In this document: one piece after another, positions 1-9,164 of the stretch
Layout of the letters: every line of letters starts with the position of its first letter
How positions within the stretch are numbered: the stretch's first letter is position 1
NCBI GenBank assembly: GCA_019635635.1
Contig: JAHBZB010000001.1
Location: 496,001-560,000, forward strand
Direction of reading: 5' to 3'
Source: Xanthobacteraceae bacterium
Lineage (GTDB): Bacteria; Pseudomonadota; Alphaproteobacteria; Rhizobiales; Xanthobacteraceae
DNA length: 64,000 nt
Made by a program: the position numbers and the translations under genes
Notes under the pieces: model-generated
Told to the model about the DNA's origin: nothing
Database searches by the model: none
What the model saw: only the letters and a program-made list of their open reading frames with translations

Positions 1-2
1 TG

Positions 3-86
3 CCCGAGGACCATGAGATCAGCGCCTTCGGCTTCATGCGTGAACGCCGCGACAGAAATGCCTTTGAAAACGTGTCGGCATGGTAA
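3..86 (+). CDS. C-terminal end of an unidentified protein (truncated by window edge)
   Basis: An open frame enters from the left edge and ends at a TAA at 84-86. It gives 27 residues, starting PEDHEISAFGF and ending ENVSAW. The charged, tryptophan-ending tail matches nothing I can name. It is followed by a 152-bp gap before the next gene on the same strand. Treat it as a partial gene of unknown function; it could also be a chance open frame. Confidence 0.4.
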   Translation, partial: PEDHEISAFGFMRERRDRNAFENVSAW

Positions 87-238
87 AAACTGCTTTAACA
101 ACAAGAGTCTAACACCCAAGTTTCGGGGACCGGAAACCGCCCGCGCGCAGCCTTGTGAACCGCAATGAAACAAAATTCGGCTAGGTTCCCCGGCGGGGAA
201 ACGCTTTGGGCCCGAAGAATTCGGGCGGGGACTGGCGC

Positions 239-1102
239 ATGACGGATATCGCGCACGGCTGGCTGAGCCGCCAGATCGTCAAATACCTGGAACAGGTCTC
301 GCCGGGGCAGGAGCCGTTCACGCCGAGCGATCCGTCCGCGCTCGAAGCCGTGCTGCAACCCGGCGACGTGCTCCTCGTCGAAGGCAACACCCGCGTCTCG
401 GGCATTATCAAGTATCTCACGCAATCGACCTGGTCGCATTCGGCGCTCTATGTCGGTCCGCGCTTCAACAAGCGCGCGATGGACGGCAAGCCGCATGTGC
501 TGATCGAGGCCAATCTCGGTCAGGGCGTGATCACCGCGTCGCTTTCGAAATACACCTCGTTCCATACCCGCGTGTGCCGCCCGGTCGGACTTTCGGAAGA
601 CGACCGCGAGCGCGTGGTCGATTACATGATCAAGCGGCTCGGCATCGAGTATGATGTCAAGAACATCATCGACCTGATGCGCTATCTGGTGCCGGTGCCG
701 GTGCCGGCGCGCTTTCGCCGCCGCATGCTTTCCTTCGGCTCCGGCGTGCCGACCAAGGTGATCTGTTCCGGACTGATCGCACAGGCTTTCGAATCGGTGC
801 GCTATCCGATCCTGCCGCGCATCGAACTCGTCGACAGCAAGGAAAAGCGCCGCGAGATCCTGCACATCCGGCATCACTCGCTTTACATGCCGCGCGACTT
901 CGATATCTCGCCCTATTTCCGGATCGTGAAGCCCACGATCGAACTCGGCTTCGACTATCATAACCTGCGCTGGGCTAACCGCCCGATGCCGCCGGAAGAG
1001 GAGCGGGCCAGCGCGCCCCGCCCTTTAGCGGAGGGCGGGAATCCGCCCCTCGTCCCCGATCTTCCTGAACCTGTCGCAGCGGCCGCCTCAATCAAGGCGT
1101 AA
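239..1102 (+). CDS. YaeF/YiiX-type permuted papain-like amidase (C92-like cysteine hydrolase)
   Basis: The predicted 287-residue protein resembles circularly permuted NlpC/P60 (papain-like) enzymes of the YaeF/YiiX group, which are thought to cleave amide bonds in lipid- or peptidoglycan-linked substrates. An LQPGDVLLVEG segment near residue 40 opens the domain. A WSHSALYVG segment near residue 65 carries the likely catalytic His, and VICSGLIAQAF near residue 177 the likely catalytic Cys. The C-terminal 35 residues are Pro/Ala-rich and probably disordered. An ATG at 239 is preferred over one at 206 because the protein family pattern begins after it. No signal peptide is evident. The substrate is unknown; the family call is good, the reaction is inference. 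Confidence 0.7.
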   Translation: MTDIAHGWLSRQIVKYLEQVSPGQEPFTPSDPSALEAVLQPGDVLLVEGNTRVSGIIKYLTQSTWSHSALYVGPRFNKRAMDGKPHVLIEANLGQGVITASLSKYTSFHTRVCRPVGLSEDDRERVVDYMIKRLGIEYDVKNIIDLMRYLVPVPVPARFRRRMLSFGSGVPTKVICSGLIAQAFESVRYPILPRIELVDSKEKRREILHIRHHSLYMPRDFDISPYFRIVKPTIELGFDYHNLRWANRPMPPEEERASAPRPLAEGGNPPLVPDLPEPVAAAASIKA

Positions 1103-1123
1103 TGCCCGCTACAAGCGCGGGGC

Positions 1124-1819
1124 ATGATTTCCGACGCCCTCGGCGCTTTCGCGCAGACCTTCTCGCCTCCGCTCCGGAAGATTCTTCTGAAGTCGGTCGG
1201 GCTTGCCCTGCTCTTGCTCATCGCACTCGGCGGCGCGCTGCAATGGCTGTTGGGGCTATTGCTGCCGCTCGCGCACCCTTACGACTACATCGCCGAAATC
1301 CTGCTCGGCGTGCTGACGCTGACCGTCGCCTTCTTCACCATGGCGCCGGTGACATCCGCGATCGGAGCGCTGTTTGTGGACGATGTCGCGGACGAAGTGG
1401 AACGGACTAAATTTCCGGCCGACCCGATCGGCAAGCCCTTGCCGATGGCGCGCGCGATCATTCTATCGGTGAAATTCTTCGGCGTGGTGCTACTCGTCAA
1501 TCTCGTCGCGCTGCTCTTATGGTTCGTGATTCCGGGCCTGAACGTCGGCGTGTTCTTCATCGCCAACGCCTATCTCCTCAGCCGCGAATATTTCGAACTT
1601 GCGGCCATGCGTTATCGCACGCCCGAAGAAGCGCGGCGTCTGCGGCAGCAGAACGCCGTGCCGATCTTCATTTCCGGCATGGTGATCGCCGCGGTGGTGC
1701 TGGTGCCGGTCCTGAACCTGATCACGCCGGTGTTCGCGACCGCCTTCATGGTGCGGCGGCACAAGCGCTTCATGCCGAAGCGCGAATTGCTACCGCCGGA
1801 ACGCAGCGCGGGAATCTAG
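1124..1819 (+). CDS. EI24/CysZ-family integral membrane protein
   Basis: The 231-residue protein has about four strongly hydrophobic segments: near residues 25-50, 60-85, 120-145 and 180-205. The layout matches the EI24 domain family, whose bacterial member CysZ is linked to sulfate uptake. A conserved-looking stretch (YLLSREYFELAAMRYR) follows the third membrane segment, as in other members. The role in this organism is not shown by the sequence, and no sulfur genes are nearby. Its TAG stop lies inside a CTAG palindrome that also supplies the stop of the converging nth gene, so the two genes overlap by four bases. Confidence 0.75.
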   Translation: MISDALGAFAQTFSPPLRKILLKSVGLALLLLIALGGALQWLLGLLLPLAHPYDYIAEILLGVLTLTVAFFTMAPVTSAIGALFVDDVADEVERTKFPADPIGKPLPMARAIILSVKFFGVVLLVNLVALLLWFVIPGLNVGVFFIANAYLLSREYFELAAMRYRTPEEARRLRQQNAVPIFISGMVIAAVVLVPVLNLITPVFATAFMVRRHKRFMPKRELLPPERSAGI

Positions 1820-2520
1820 AGCGTCTTCTCCGGCCAGAGGCAGAGATCGCTGATGATGCAGGCGGGGCACTTCGGATTGCGCGCAAGACAAGTGTAACGC
1901 CCATGCAGGATCAGCCAGTGATGCGCGTGCGTCATGAAGCGATCAGGGATCACGCGCATCAGTTCCAGTTCGACTTCCAGCGGATTTTTCCCGGGCGCGA
2001 GCCCCGTGCGGTTGCTCACGCGAAAGACATGGGTATCGACCGCCATGGTCGGCTCGCCGAAGGCGATGTTCAGCACCACGTTCGCGGTTTTACGGCCCGC
2101 GCCGGGGAGCGCCTGCAATTCCTCGCGCGTCTTGGGCACCTGTGCATTGTGCTTCTCGATCAGCATTTTCGAGAGCGCGATCACGTTCTTCGCCTTGCCT
2201 TTGTAGAGACCGATGGTCTTGATGTAGTCGCGGAGCTTCTCCTCGCCGAGTGCAACCATCTTTTCCGGCGTGTCGGCGACCTGAAACAATGCGCGCGTCG
2301 CCTTGTTCACGCCGGCGTCGGTTGCTTGCGCCGACAAGACCACCGCGACCAGGAGCGTGAAATGATTGACCGATTCCAGTTCGCCCTTGGGATGCGGGTT
2401 CGCTTTCCGGAAGCGGGTAAAGGCCTCGACCACTTCGGCTTCGCCCCAGCGTTTTCCCGCTGCTTTTTTTCGCGGCGACGGCTTTGCCGCGCGCTTTTTG
2501 GCGGTCGCTTTTTTGCCCAT
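1816..2520 (-). CDS. nth: Endonuclease III (DNA glycosylase/AP lyase)
   Basis: This base-excision-repair enzyme removes oxidised pyrimidines and nicks the abasic site. The helix-hairpin-helix LPGAGRKTANVVL contains catalytic Lys144, and catalytic Asp162 lies in VDTHVFRV. The [4Fe-4S] cluster ligands are Cys211, Cys218, Cys221 and Cys227, in the diagnostic C-x6-C-x2-C-x5-C spacing. At 234 residues it is slightly longer than E. coli Nth because of a Lys/Ala-rich tail of about 25 residues at the N terminus, possibly a DNA-binding extension. The start is 20 bp from the divergent DUF2244 gene, so the two promoters must overlap. Confidence 0.96.
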   Translation of the reverse strand: MGKKATAKKRAAKPSPRKKAAGKRWGEAEVVEAFTRFRKANPHPKGELESVNHFTLLVAVVLSAQATDAGVNKATRALFQVADTPEKMVALGEEKLRDYIKTIGLYKGKAKNVIALSKMLIEKHNAQVPKTREELQALPGAGRKTANVVLNIAFGEPTMAVDTHVFRVSNRTGLAPGKNPLEVELELMRVIPDRFMTHAHHWLILHGRYTCLARNPKCPACIISDLCLWPEKTL

Positions 2521-2540
2521 CCGTCCTCTATAATCGGCGC

Positions 2541-3026
2541 ATGAACGCGAGCAACCCGATTCCGGAAACGACGCTTCTGTTCGAGCGCTTATCCCCGCAC
2601 CGTTCGCTGGATTCGCGCGGCTTTGGGATCGTGATGGGCGCGCTGGGTGTCGCGAGCTTCATCCTCGGCGTCGTTTTCCTGTCGCTCGGCGCGTGGCCGA
2701 TTTTCGGATTTCTCGGCCTCGACGTGCTGCTCGTCTATATCGCGTTCCGCGCGAATTTCCGTGCGGCGCGGGCGTTCGAGGAGATTCTGGTTACGCCAGT
2801 GCGGCTCGTATGGCGGCGCGTCTCGCCGCGCGGCGAAGAGCGCGAGGACACCATGAACCCGCGCTGGGTGCGGCTCGAGACGACCGAGGACGAACTTTCC
2901 GGTGTCACGCGAATTGCGCTAACCGAGCGGCGGATTACGCGCGTGATCGGCTCGTTCCTGCCGCCGGTCGGCAAGGAGAGGCTTGCGAAGAACCTCGCCG
3001 CAGCCCTCGCCACCGCGAAACGCTAG
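2541..3026 (+). CDS. DUF2244 membrane protein
   Basis: The 161-residue protein has two adjacent hydrophobic segments (about residues 30-52 and 56-74). A soluble part follows, containing VTPVRLVWRRVSPRGEE and a conserved-looking NPRWVRLE block. This is the pattern of the DUF2244 family, common in Alphaproteobacteria and of unknown function. The ATG at 2541 is chosen over an upstream in-frame ATG at 2484, which would lie inside nth. It is transcribed divergently from nth with only 20 bp between starts. Confidence 0.8.
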   Translation: MNASNPIPETTLLFERLSPHRSLDSRGFGIVMGALGVASFILGVVFLSLGAWPIFGFLGLDVLLVYIAFRANFRAARAFEEILVTPVRLVWRRVSPRGEEREDTMNPRWVRLETTEDELSGVTRIALTERRITRVIGSFLPPVGKERLAKNLAAALATAKR

Positions 3027-3106
3027 AGCCCTTTTCGCCCGCGAAATCGGGTGGTTTCGCGCTATCCTCCCGCCTATGTCCTCCCAAGATGACGGAGGAT
3101 TTTCTC

Positions 3107-3979
3107 ATGCTCGCAAGACCCATGAAAATCTCGGACGCAGCAAATCGTCAGGACTACGAAACCGTCCGGCGCGCGATCGAATTTCTGACCAGGAAATTCC
3201 GCGAGCAGCCGGAAGTGGAAGCTGTAGCCGCGGCGACCGGCACCGATCCGCGGCACCTGAACGAACTCTTTCGCCGCTGGTGCGGCCTGACACCGAAAGC
3301 GTTTCTCCAAGCCGTCACGCTCGATAACGCGAAGAAATTACTCGCAGACGCGCCGAACATTCTGGAAGCAAGCTACGAACTCGGTCTTTCCGGGCCGGGG
3401 CGGCTGCACGATCTTTTCGTCGTGCACGAAGCCATGTCGCCGGGCGAGTGGAAGACCGGTGGCGAGGGCCTAGAAATCCGCTACGGCTTCCATCCGTCGC
3501 CGTTCGGGACAGCGCTCGTCATGGTGACAAAGCGCGGGTTATGCGGGCTCGCCTTTGCCGATCCCGGCAAGGAAGCGGCGGCACTCAAGGACATGCGCGC
3601 GCGCTGGAAAAACGCGCATTATGTCGAAGACTCGGCTTCCACCGCCGACATTGCCGCGCGCATCTTCCAGTCGGATCGCTGGAAGCCCGACACGCCGCTT
3701 CGCGTCGTCTTGATCGGCACCGATTTCGAAGTGCGGGTCTGGGAAACGCTTCTGAAAGTCCCGCTCGGGCGCGCTGCGACCTACAGCGAAGTCGCGCGGC
3801 AGATCGGCAAGGCGAACGCACCGCGCGCGGTCGGTGCCGCGGTCGGCAAGAATCCGATTTCATTCGTGGTGCCGTGTCACCGCATCGTCGGCTCGAACGG
3901 CGCACTCACCGGCTATCACTGGGGATTGACACGCAAGCGCGCGATGCTCGGCTGGGAGCAGGCGAAGCTGATTGCGTAA
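3107..3979 (+). CDS. AraC-HTH / methylated-DNA-[protein]-cysteine S-methyltransferase (Ada-like)
   Basis: The 290-residue protein fuses an AraC-type helix-turn-helix (about residues 15-105, with VEAVAAATGTDPRHLNELFRR) to an O6-alkylguanine-DNA methyltransferase domain. The PCHR active site is present, with acceptor Cys257, followed by the G-x-LTGY loop and a WGLTRKRAML helix. It removes alkyl groups from O6-guanine in a suicide reaction. Unlike E. coli Ada it lacks the N-terminal zinc/phosphotriester-sensing domain, so it should not act as a classical Ada activator. The start is set by a GGAGG at 3093-3097, nine bases before the ATG at 3107; an ATG at 3089 lies upstream of that site. Its stop is 3 bp from that of converging gpmA. 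Confidence 0.88.
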   Translation: MLARPMKISDAANRQDYETVRRAIEFLTRKFREQPEVEAVAAATGTDPRHLNELFRRWCGLTPKAFLQAVTLDNAKKLLADAPNILEASYELGLSGPGRLHDLFVVHEAMSPGEWKTGGEGLEIRYGFHPSPFGTALVMVTKRGLCGLAFADPGKEAAALKDMRARWKNAHYVEDSASTADIAARIFQSDRWKPDTPLRVVLIGTDFEVRVWETLLKVPLGRAATYSEVARQIGKANAPRAVGAAVGKNPISFVVPCHRIVGSNGALTGYHWGLTRKRAMLGWEQAKLIA

Positions 3980-3982
3980 CGC

Positions 3983-4603
3983 TTACGACGCGAGGTCAAG
4001 CTTTTCCGCGACCGTCGAGTCGGCATTCAGCTTGTAGATGATCGGCACGCCGGTCGAGAGTTCGCGCTTGATGATGCTTTCGGGCGTGTGCTTCTCGAGC
4101 ACCATGATCAGCGCGCGCAGCGAATTGCCGTGGGCCGCGACCAGCGTGCGTTCGCCGCGCAAGACGCCCGGCAGGATGTTCTGCACATAATAAGGAAGCG
4201 CGCGGGCGACCGTGTCTTTGAGCGACTCGCCGCCCGGCGGCGGCGTATCGTAGGAGCGGCGCCAGATATGCACCTGTTCTTCGCCCCACTTCTTGCGGGC
4301 ATCGTCCTTGTTCAGTCCGTTCAGATCGCCGTAGTCGCGCTCGTTCAGCGCCTGATCCTTATGAACGGTGATCCCGCCCTGCCCCATCTCGTCGAGCACA
4401 AGGCCGAGCGTGCGCTGCGCACGCTTCAACGCCGAAGTGTAGGCAACGTCGAAAATAATGCCGCGTTCTTTCAGGCGCTTGCCAGCGGCCTTCGCCTCGC
4501 CGACGCCTTGCTCAGTCAGATCGACGTCGCGCCAGCCGGTGAAAAGATTTTTCAGATTCCACTCACTCTGGCCGTGGCGGACAAGAACCAGCAGGCGTTC
4601 CAT
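3983..4603 (-). CDS. gpmA: 2,3-bisphosphoglycerate-dependent phosphoglycerate mutase
   Basis: It interconverts 3- and 2-phosphoglycerate in glycolysis and gluconeogenesis. The [10 protein letters not shown] motif carries the phosphorylated His10, and [14 protein letters not shown] carries the usual acidic catalytic residue. [13 protein letters not shown] near residue 160 carries the second catalytic His. At 206 residues it is of the short alphaproteobacterial type. It lies downstream of dapB and a small membrane gene on the same strand, an arrangement often seen in rhizobia, with an 81-bp gap that suggests possible co-transcription. Confidence 0.95.
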   Translation of the reverse strand: MERLLVLVRHGQSEWNLKNLFTGWRDVDLTEQGVGEAKAAGKRLKERGIIFDVAYTSALKRAQRTLGLVLDEMGQGGITVHKDQALNERDYGDLNGLNKDDARKKWGEEQVHIWRRSYDTPPPGGESLKDTVARALPYYVQNILPGVLRGERTLVAAHGNSLRALIMVLEKHTPESIIKRELSTGVPIIYKLNADSTVAEKLDLAS

Positions 4604-4684
4604 TCCCTTATTCCTATGTGTGCGCGCGGGCGAAAAGGTTTTCGGCGAAGCGCATAGCGAGATAAGCCTTCGCTGTCGATACGG

Positions 4685-4888
4685 CTACCGGTCGCGCTGC
4701 GAGGCGAGCCGGCCCAGCATCATCGCCGCGATCCCGAACAGCATTACGCAAAAGCCCGCGCCGAGCGAGATCGTGCGCGGCGCAATGCCGGTGAGCCGCG
4801 CGAGCCAAGGCGTGCCGAGAAAGTAAATATAGAGCGCGGCGAGCAGCACAAGCAGGCTCGCATAGACATAGCGCTTCACAGACCTCAC
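4685..4888 (-). CDS. Small two-pass membrane protein (unknown)
   Basis: About 67 residues with two hydrophobic spans ([18 protein letters not shown] and [19 protein letters not shown]), a short loop between them, and a basic end. A GTG at 4886-4888 overlaps the dapB TGA in a GTGA, the sort of translational coupling seen elsewhere in the window; a second GTG at 4877-4879 is also possible. I do not recognise the family. Its coupling to dapB and its place before gpmA suggest real translation, but the role is unknown. Confidence 0.55.
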   Translation of the reverse strand: MRSVKRYVYASLLVLLAALYIYFLGTPWLARLTGIAPRTISLGAGFCVMLFGIAAMMLGRLASQRDR

Positions 4889-5694
4889 GAGAGCCCGAGC
4901 ACGTCGGCCATGGAATAGATGCCGGGCTTCTTGCCCTTGCCCCACTTCGCCGCAGCGAGCGCGCCGCGCGCGAAGATCATGCGGTCCTCGGCCTTATGTG
5001 CCAGTTCGATGCGCTCCGAGGGCCCTGCGAAAATCACGCTGTGCTCGCCTACCACGGTGCCGCCGCGCAGCGTGGCAAAACCGATGTCGCCGCTCTTGCG
5101 CGCGCCGGTGTGGCCGTCACGCGAACGCACGGAATTTTTTTCGAGCGCGATCTTGCGGCCTTCGGCGGCGGCGTTGCCGAGCAACAACGCGGTGCCTGAC
5201 GGTGCATCCACCTTCTTGTTATGATGCATCTCCAGCACTTCAATATCGAATTCAGGTCCGAGGCTTGCCGCCGCGCGCTTCACGAGTGCTGCGAGCAGAT
5301 TCACGCCGAGGCTCATATTGCCGGAGCGCACGAGCGCGGCATGACGCGCCGCCGCTTCCAGCTTCGCGTCATCCGCCGCAGACAAGCCGGTCGTGCCGAT
5401 CACGTGGACGATCCGCGCCTGCGCCGCGAGCCCGGCGAGCGCGACGGTGGACGCCGGCGTGGTGAAATCGATGATGGCGTCGGCCTGCGCGACCAAAGGC
5501 AGCGCGTCGTTCGTGACCTTCTTGCCGGAAGGCGAAAGGCCGGCGAGCGTGCCGGTATCGGCGCCGATTTCGGCCGCGCCTTCGCGATCGACGGCGCCCG
5601 CGAGCGCAAAGCCCGGCATTTCATGGATCGCGCGCAACAGCGTGCGGCCCATGCGGCCGGCGGCACCGGCAATGACTAGACGAAGTTCGGCCAT
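4885..5694 (-). CDS. dapB: 4-hydroxy-tetrahydrodipicolinate reductase
   Basis: This cytosolic enzyme reduces the dihydrodipicolinate precursor with NAD(P)H in the lysine and meso-diaminopimelate pathway, feeding peptidoglycan. The GAAGRMG nucleotide-binding loop is at residues 10-16. The signature block with [13 protein letters not shown], holding the catalytic His and Lys, is near residues 150-165. At 269 residues the length is normal. The ATG at 5692-5694 ([10 protein letters not shown]) is preferred over an upstream in-frame ATG 17 codons earlier, because the nucleotide fold should begin here. Confidence 0.95.
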   Translation of the reverse strand: MAELRLVIAGAAGRMGRTLLRAIHEMPGFALAGAVDREGAAEIGADTGTLAGLSPSGKKVTNDALPLVAQADAIIDFTTPASTVALAGLAAQARIVHVIGTTGLSAADDAKLEAAARHAALVRSGNMSLGVNLLAALVKRAAASLGPEFDIEVLEMHHNKKVDAPSGTALLLGNAAAEGRKIALEKNSVRSRDGHTGARKSGDIGFATLRGGTVVGEHSVIFAGPSERIELAHKAEDRMIFARGALAAAKWGKGKKPGIYSMADVLGLS

Positions 5695-5761
5695 TTTTCG
5701 CGCTCCGAAAGACGAGCGCGGGTATAGCGCGGGTCGGCCGTTCAAGAAAGCGCGGGCGGGT

Positions 5762-6067
5762 TCAGGACGGCTGCGGTCCGTCGTAGCCCTCGATGATCAC
5801 GATGTCGCCCTCGGAAATCGGTGCGCGGATCGAGATCGCGTGCTTGTATTCCGGAGAGTGGTAGCAATCGACCGCCGCCTGATAGCTCGGAAATTCGATC
5901 ACCACGTTGCGCGAGCGCGAGGAACCTTCCGGGTTCTCGAACTTGCCTCCGCGGATGATGAACTTCGCGCCGTATTTCTTAAACGCAATCGCGTTCGCAT
6001 CGCGATACTTGCCGTAGACCGCGTCGTCTCGGACATCGACCCGCGCAATCCAGTAACCCTTTGCCAT
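5762..6067 (-). CDS. DUF1330 domain protein
   Basis: A 101-residue protein matching the DUF1330 dimeric ferredoxin-like fold. It opens [12 protein letters not shown] and has a central block ending in [17 protein letters not shown], then [11 protein letters not shown]. These small proteins are widespread in proteobacteria and have no agreed function. It sits 11 bp downstream of pyrF on the same strand and 67 bp before dapB, so it is probably part of one transcript. No catalytic residues can be assigned from sequence alone. Confidence 0.85.
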   Translation of the reverse strand: MAKGYWIARVDVRDDAVYGKYRDANAIAFKKYGAKFIIRGGKFENPEGSSRSRNVVIEFPSYQAAVDCYHSPEYKHAISIRAPISEGDIVIIEGYDGPQPS

Positions 6068-6078
6068 TTCGCTCCCCT

Positions 6079-6786
6079 TTATTTTTTTGCGGCTTCGATC
6101 TCGGCGACTATCGCCTCGGCCGCCGCTTTCGGATCTTCGGCGGCGAGAATCGGCCGGCCGATCACCATGTAGTCGACGCCGGCCTTGATCGCGTCGCCCG
6201 GCGTCATGACGCGCTTCTGGTCACCCTTCTCACTCCCGGCCGGGCGAATGCCGGGGGTCACGAGCAACATTTTCGAGCCGAGCCGCTGGCGCAGGTCTTT
6301 CGCCTCCGCCGCCGAGCTGACAATGCCATCAATGCCGATGGCCTCGGCTTGCGCGGCACGGCGCGCGATCAGTTCCGGCACGGTCGTCGTGTAGCCCGCG
6401 TCCTTCAGGTCGTTATCGTCCCACGAAGTCAGCACCGTAACCGCGAGCAGATCGAGATCGCTGTCCGCGCGGCCTTCGACCGCCGCGCGCATGGTCTGCG
6501 GAAAGGCATGCACCGTCAGGAATGTCGCGCCGAGTTTCGCCGCGCGGCGGGTCGCGTGCATGACGGTGTTGCCGATGTCATGCAGCTTCATGTCGAGGAA
6601 GACCTTCTTGCCGCTATGCACGAGGTCTTCGGCAAGCGAGAGGCCGCCCGCCATCACCAGCTCGAAGCCGATCTTGTAGAAGTTGACGCTGTCGCCGAGC
6701 GTCCAGATCGCTTTTTCCGCGGCTTCGACATCGGAGAAGTCGAGCGCGACGATCACGCGGTCGCGGGCGGCGATCTCCCCGCTCAT
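6079..6786 (-). CDS. pyrF: Orotidine-5'-phosphate decarboxylase
   Basis: It decarboxylates OMP to UMP, the last step of de novo pyrimidine synthesis. The active-site array [13 protein letters not shown] gives Asp65, Lys67 and Asp70. The phosphate-binding GIRP loop (TPGIRPAG) and GRPI near the C terminus are present. At 235 residues it is a standard group-I bacterial enzyme. Its ATG overlaps the TGA of the upstream FMN reductase gene in an ATGA, showing translational coupling. Confidence 0.96.
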   Translation of the reverse strand: MSGEIAARDRVIVALDFSDVEAAEKAIWTLGDSVNFYKIGFELVMAGGLSLAEDLVHSGKKVFLDMKLHDIGNTVMHATRRAAKLGATFLTVHAFPQTMRAAVEGRADSDLDLLAVTVLTSWDDNDLKDAGYTTTVPELIARRAAQAEAIGIDGIVSSAAEAKDLRQRLGSKMLLVTPGIRPAGSEKGDQKRVMTPGDAIKAGVDYMVIGRPILAAEDPKAAAEAIVAEIEAAKK

Positions 6787-7352
6787 GGGAGTACCCCCGC
6801 AAGCGCGACGAATTTTTCGAGCTGCGCCTTCAATATCTTCCGGTTGCCTTCGTCCTTCAGCGCGCCGCGGTCGTCGAACGCCTCACTCGCGCCTGCGATC
6901 GCGACCTGCTCAGGGATCACGAGCGCACCGAGGCCCAGTTCGAGCGACTGGCGCAGATGATAGAGGCCGCGATAGCCGCCGAAGCGACCATCGGAAGTAG
7001 CGCCCAGCGCGAAGGTGCATTTTTTATAAGGGTTGCCGGCAGGCTCTTTCGCGCGCGAGATCCAGTCGATCGCGTTCTTCAAGAGCGGCGGCGTGGAGGC
7101 GTTGTATTCAGGCGAGGCGATGTAGATGCCGTCGTTCGTCAGCATCATTGCTTTGAGCTTCTTCGCGTTCTCAGGCACGCCCTCGTCCTTTTCGAGGTCG
7201 CCGTTGTAGATCGGCAGCTCGTAATCGGCGAGCGAGATCAGCGTGGTTTCCGTATCCATCAGCGCGAGTTCTCGCGCTACATGCGCCGCCAGTCTTGCGC
7301 TCAAGGCGCCGGAGCGGATCGAGCCTGCGAAGACCAGAAGCTTCTTCATCAT
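6783..7352 (-). CDS. NADPH-dependent FMN reductase / quinone reductase family
   Basis: A 189-residue flavodoxin-fold protein. [13 protein letters not shown] near residue 11 is the FMN phosphate-binding loop, and [19 protein letters not shown] near residue 80 is the family signature. The family includes ChrR/azoreductase-like NAD(P)H:quinone or metal reductases; the exact substrate cannot be read from sequence. The first two codons are both ATG (7352 or 7349). It lies 6 bp downstream of the PmtA-like methyltransferase and overlaps pyrF by 4 bp, so this is a tightly packed operon. Confidence 0.85.
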   Translation of the reverse strand: MMKKLLVFAGSIRSGALSARLAAHVARELALMDTETTLISLADYELPIYNGDLEKDEGVPENAKKLKAMMLTNDGIYIASPEYNASTPPLLKNAIDWISRAKEPAGNPYKKCTFALGATSDGRFGGYRGLYHLRQSLELGLGALVIPEQVAIAGASEAFDDRGALKDEGNRKILKAQLEKFVALAGVLP

Positions 7353-7358
7353 CTCTCC

Positions 7359-7952
7359 TTATCGCGCACGATAGGTCCAGACGCGCGCCGGCGGCAAATT
7401 CCACCAGATGCGCTTCGAGGCGCTCGTTTCGTAAAGATGCGACATCACCGGCAGCGGCGAGTTCGCGCCGTAGGTAAACTGGATGAAGGGTGCGCGGGGC
7501 CGCAGCATCCGCATCGAAATTTCGACCAGTTGCTTGCGCTGCTCCGGCAAGAAGTTGAGCAAAGGCAGGCTCGAAACGATGGCCGCGAAAGGCGCGGAAG
7601 CATGACCTTCAAGCGTCCGGTCGAGCGCGAAGGCGTCGCCCTGCACGACATTGACCTGCGGATATTTCTTGCGAAGCGTCGCGCAGAACGCTTCGTCATA
7701 TTCGACGAGCGTCAGCCGCGACGGATCGATGCCGCGCGCAAGCAGTGCCGCCGTCACCGGTCCGGTGCCGGGCCCGAGTTCAACAATCGGGCCTTCGAGC
7801 GCGGGATCGACGATCGCCGCCATAGTGCGCGAAAGCACCGGGCCGGAAGGCGCCACCGCGCCGACGTTCTTCGGATTCTTGAGCCAGGAAGACAGGAATT
7901 TTACGCCGTCAAAGCGCGGGGCCGCGCGTTTTTCGCCGGGCGCTGTCTGCAT
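7359..7952 (-). CDS. PmtA-like phospholipid N-methyltransferase (class I SAM-dependent)
   Basis: A 197-residue Rossmann-fold methyltransferase. The SAM loop VELGPGTGPVTAALL is near residue 58, preceded by KNVGAVAPSGPVLSRTMA, as in rhizobial PmtA phosphatidylethanolamine N-methyltransferases. If the match holds, it methylates phosphatidylethanolamine toward phosphatidylcholine at the inner membrane. It has no membrane segment. PmtA and rRNA adenine methyltransferases share the SAM fold, but the N-terminal block favours PmtA. It lies 66 bp downstream of the dnaJ stop on the same strand. OlsB, for another amino-lipid, is encoded elsewhere in the window. Confidence 0.75.
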   Translation of the reverse strand: MQTAPGEKRAAPRFDGVKFLSSWLKNPKNVGAVAPSGPVLSRTMAAIVDPALEGPIVELGPGTGPVTAALLARGIDPSRLTLVEYDEAFCATLRKKYPQVNVVQGDAFALDRTLEGHASAPFAAIVSSLPLLNFLPEQRKQLVEISMRMLRPRAPFIQFTYGANSPLPVMSHLYETSASKRIWWNLPPARVWTYRAR

Positions 7953-8018
7953 TGTCGGCTACGCCTTACTTCTGACGGAACGGCTTACGCGTAGCGCTTC
8001 GCGGCCACGCCGGTCAAG

Positions 8019-9146
8019 CTAACCGAAGAGTTCGCGCACTTTTGCGAAAAAGCCCGCGGATTCCGGCTGCGTATCTTTCGAACTGTCTTTATCGAATTCG
8101 CGCAGCAATTCCTTCTGCCGCTTGGTCAGCTTCTGCGGCGTCTCGACGGCGACCTGCACAACCATGTCGCCGCGGTCGCGCGAGCGCAGCACCGGCATGC
8201 CCTTGCCCGATAGCCGGAAGCGCTTTCCGGTTTGCGTCCCTTCGGGCACCTTCACCTTGGAGCGAGAGCCGTCGATGGCCGGCACTTCGAATTCGCCGCC
8301 GATCGCCGCCGTCACCATCGAGATCGGCACGCGGCAATAAAGATCGGCGCCCTCGCGCTGGAAGATCGGATGCTGGCTCACGGAAAGAAAAATATAGAGA
8401 TCGCCATTGCCGCCGCCGCGCATGCCGGCTTCGCCCTCGCCGCCGAGGCGAATGCGCGTGCCATCCTCGACGCCCGCGGGAATGTTCACTTCGAGTGCGC
8501 GCTCTTTGACGACCCGGCCCGCGCCCTTGCAGTTCTTGCAAGGGTCGGTGATCACCGAGCCGCGGCCCTGACAGGACGCGCAAGTGCGCTCGAGCGTGAA
8601 GAAGCCCTGCGCATGGCGGATGCGGCCGGTGCCCTGGCAGGTCTTGCACTGCACCGGCTGGGTGCCGGCTTTCGCGCCGGTGCCCGAGCAAGTCTCGCAA
8701 ACCACGTTGGTCGGCAATTCGATCTGCGCGGTCTTGCCGTTGAAGGCTTCCTCGAGCGTGATTTCGAGATTGTAGCGAAGGTCCGCTCCGCGTTCGCGGC
8801 CGCCGCGCGCGCTCCCGCGTCTTCCGCCCATGCCGCCGAAGAGATCGTCGAAAATATCGGAGAAGGTGGAAGTGAAATCGCCGCTGAAGCCTCCGAAGCC
8901 GCCCGCGCCCCCGCCGCCGTTTTCAAACGCGGCATGACCATAGCGGTCATAGGCCGCGCGCTTCTGCGGGTCCTTCAGGCAATCATAGGCTTCGTTGATT
9001 TCCTTGAACTTCGCTTCGCACTCGGCATTGCCGGGGTTCTTGTCCGGATGCCATTGCATCGCGAGCTTGCGGTACGACGTTTTCAGTTCGCCGTCACTTA
9101 CCGTGCGCGAGACGCTCAGGACTTCGTAATAATCGCGTTTCGCCAT
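8019..9146 (-). CDS. dnaJ: Chaperone protein DnaJ (Hsp40)
   Basis: This co-chaperone stimulates the DnaK ATPase and delivers unfolded clients. The J domain has HPD at residues 33-35. A Gly/Phe-rich stretch ([15 protein letters not shown]) follows, then four CxxCxGxG zinc-binding repeats ([32 protein letters not shown]) and the C-terminal client-binding domains. It has 375 residues from ATG 9144-9146. It is 92 bp downstream of dnaK, with a strong hairpin in the gap that may tune its expression. Confidence 0.97.
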   Translation of the reverse strand: MAKRDYYEVLSVSRTVSDGELKTSYRKLAMQWHPDKNPGNAECEAKFKEINEAYDCLKDPQKRAAYDRYGHAAFENGGGGAGGFGGFSGDFTSTFSDIFDDLFGGMGGRRGSARGGRERGADLRYNLEITLEEAFNGKTAQIELPTNVVCETCSGTGAKAGTQPVQCKTCQGTGRIRHAQGFFTLERTCASCQGRGSVITDPCKNCKGAGRVVKERALEVNIPAGVEDGTRIRLGGEGEAGMRGGGNGDLYIFLSVSQHPIFQREGADLYCRVPISMVTAAIGGEFEVPAIDGSRSKVKVPEGTQTGKRFRLSGKGMPVLRSRDRGDMVVQVAVETPQKLTKRQKELLREFDKDSSKDTQPESAGFFAKVRELFG

Positions 9147-9164
9147 CAGCAAGCACTCAAGAAA

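Noticed and set aside
2693-3106. N-terminal extension in frame with the Ada-like methyltransferase
   Set aside because: It lies over the DUF2244 gene in another frame; a GGAGG points to the ATG at 3107.
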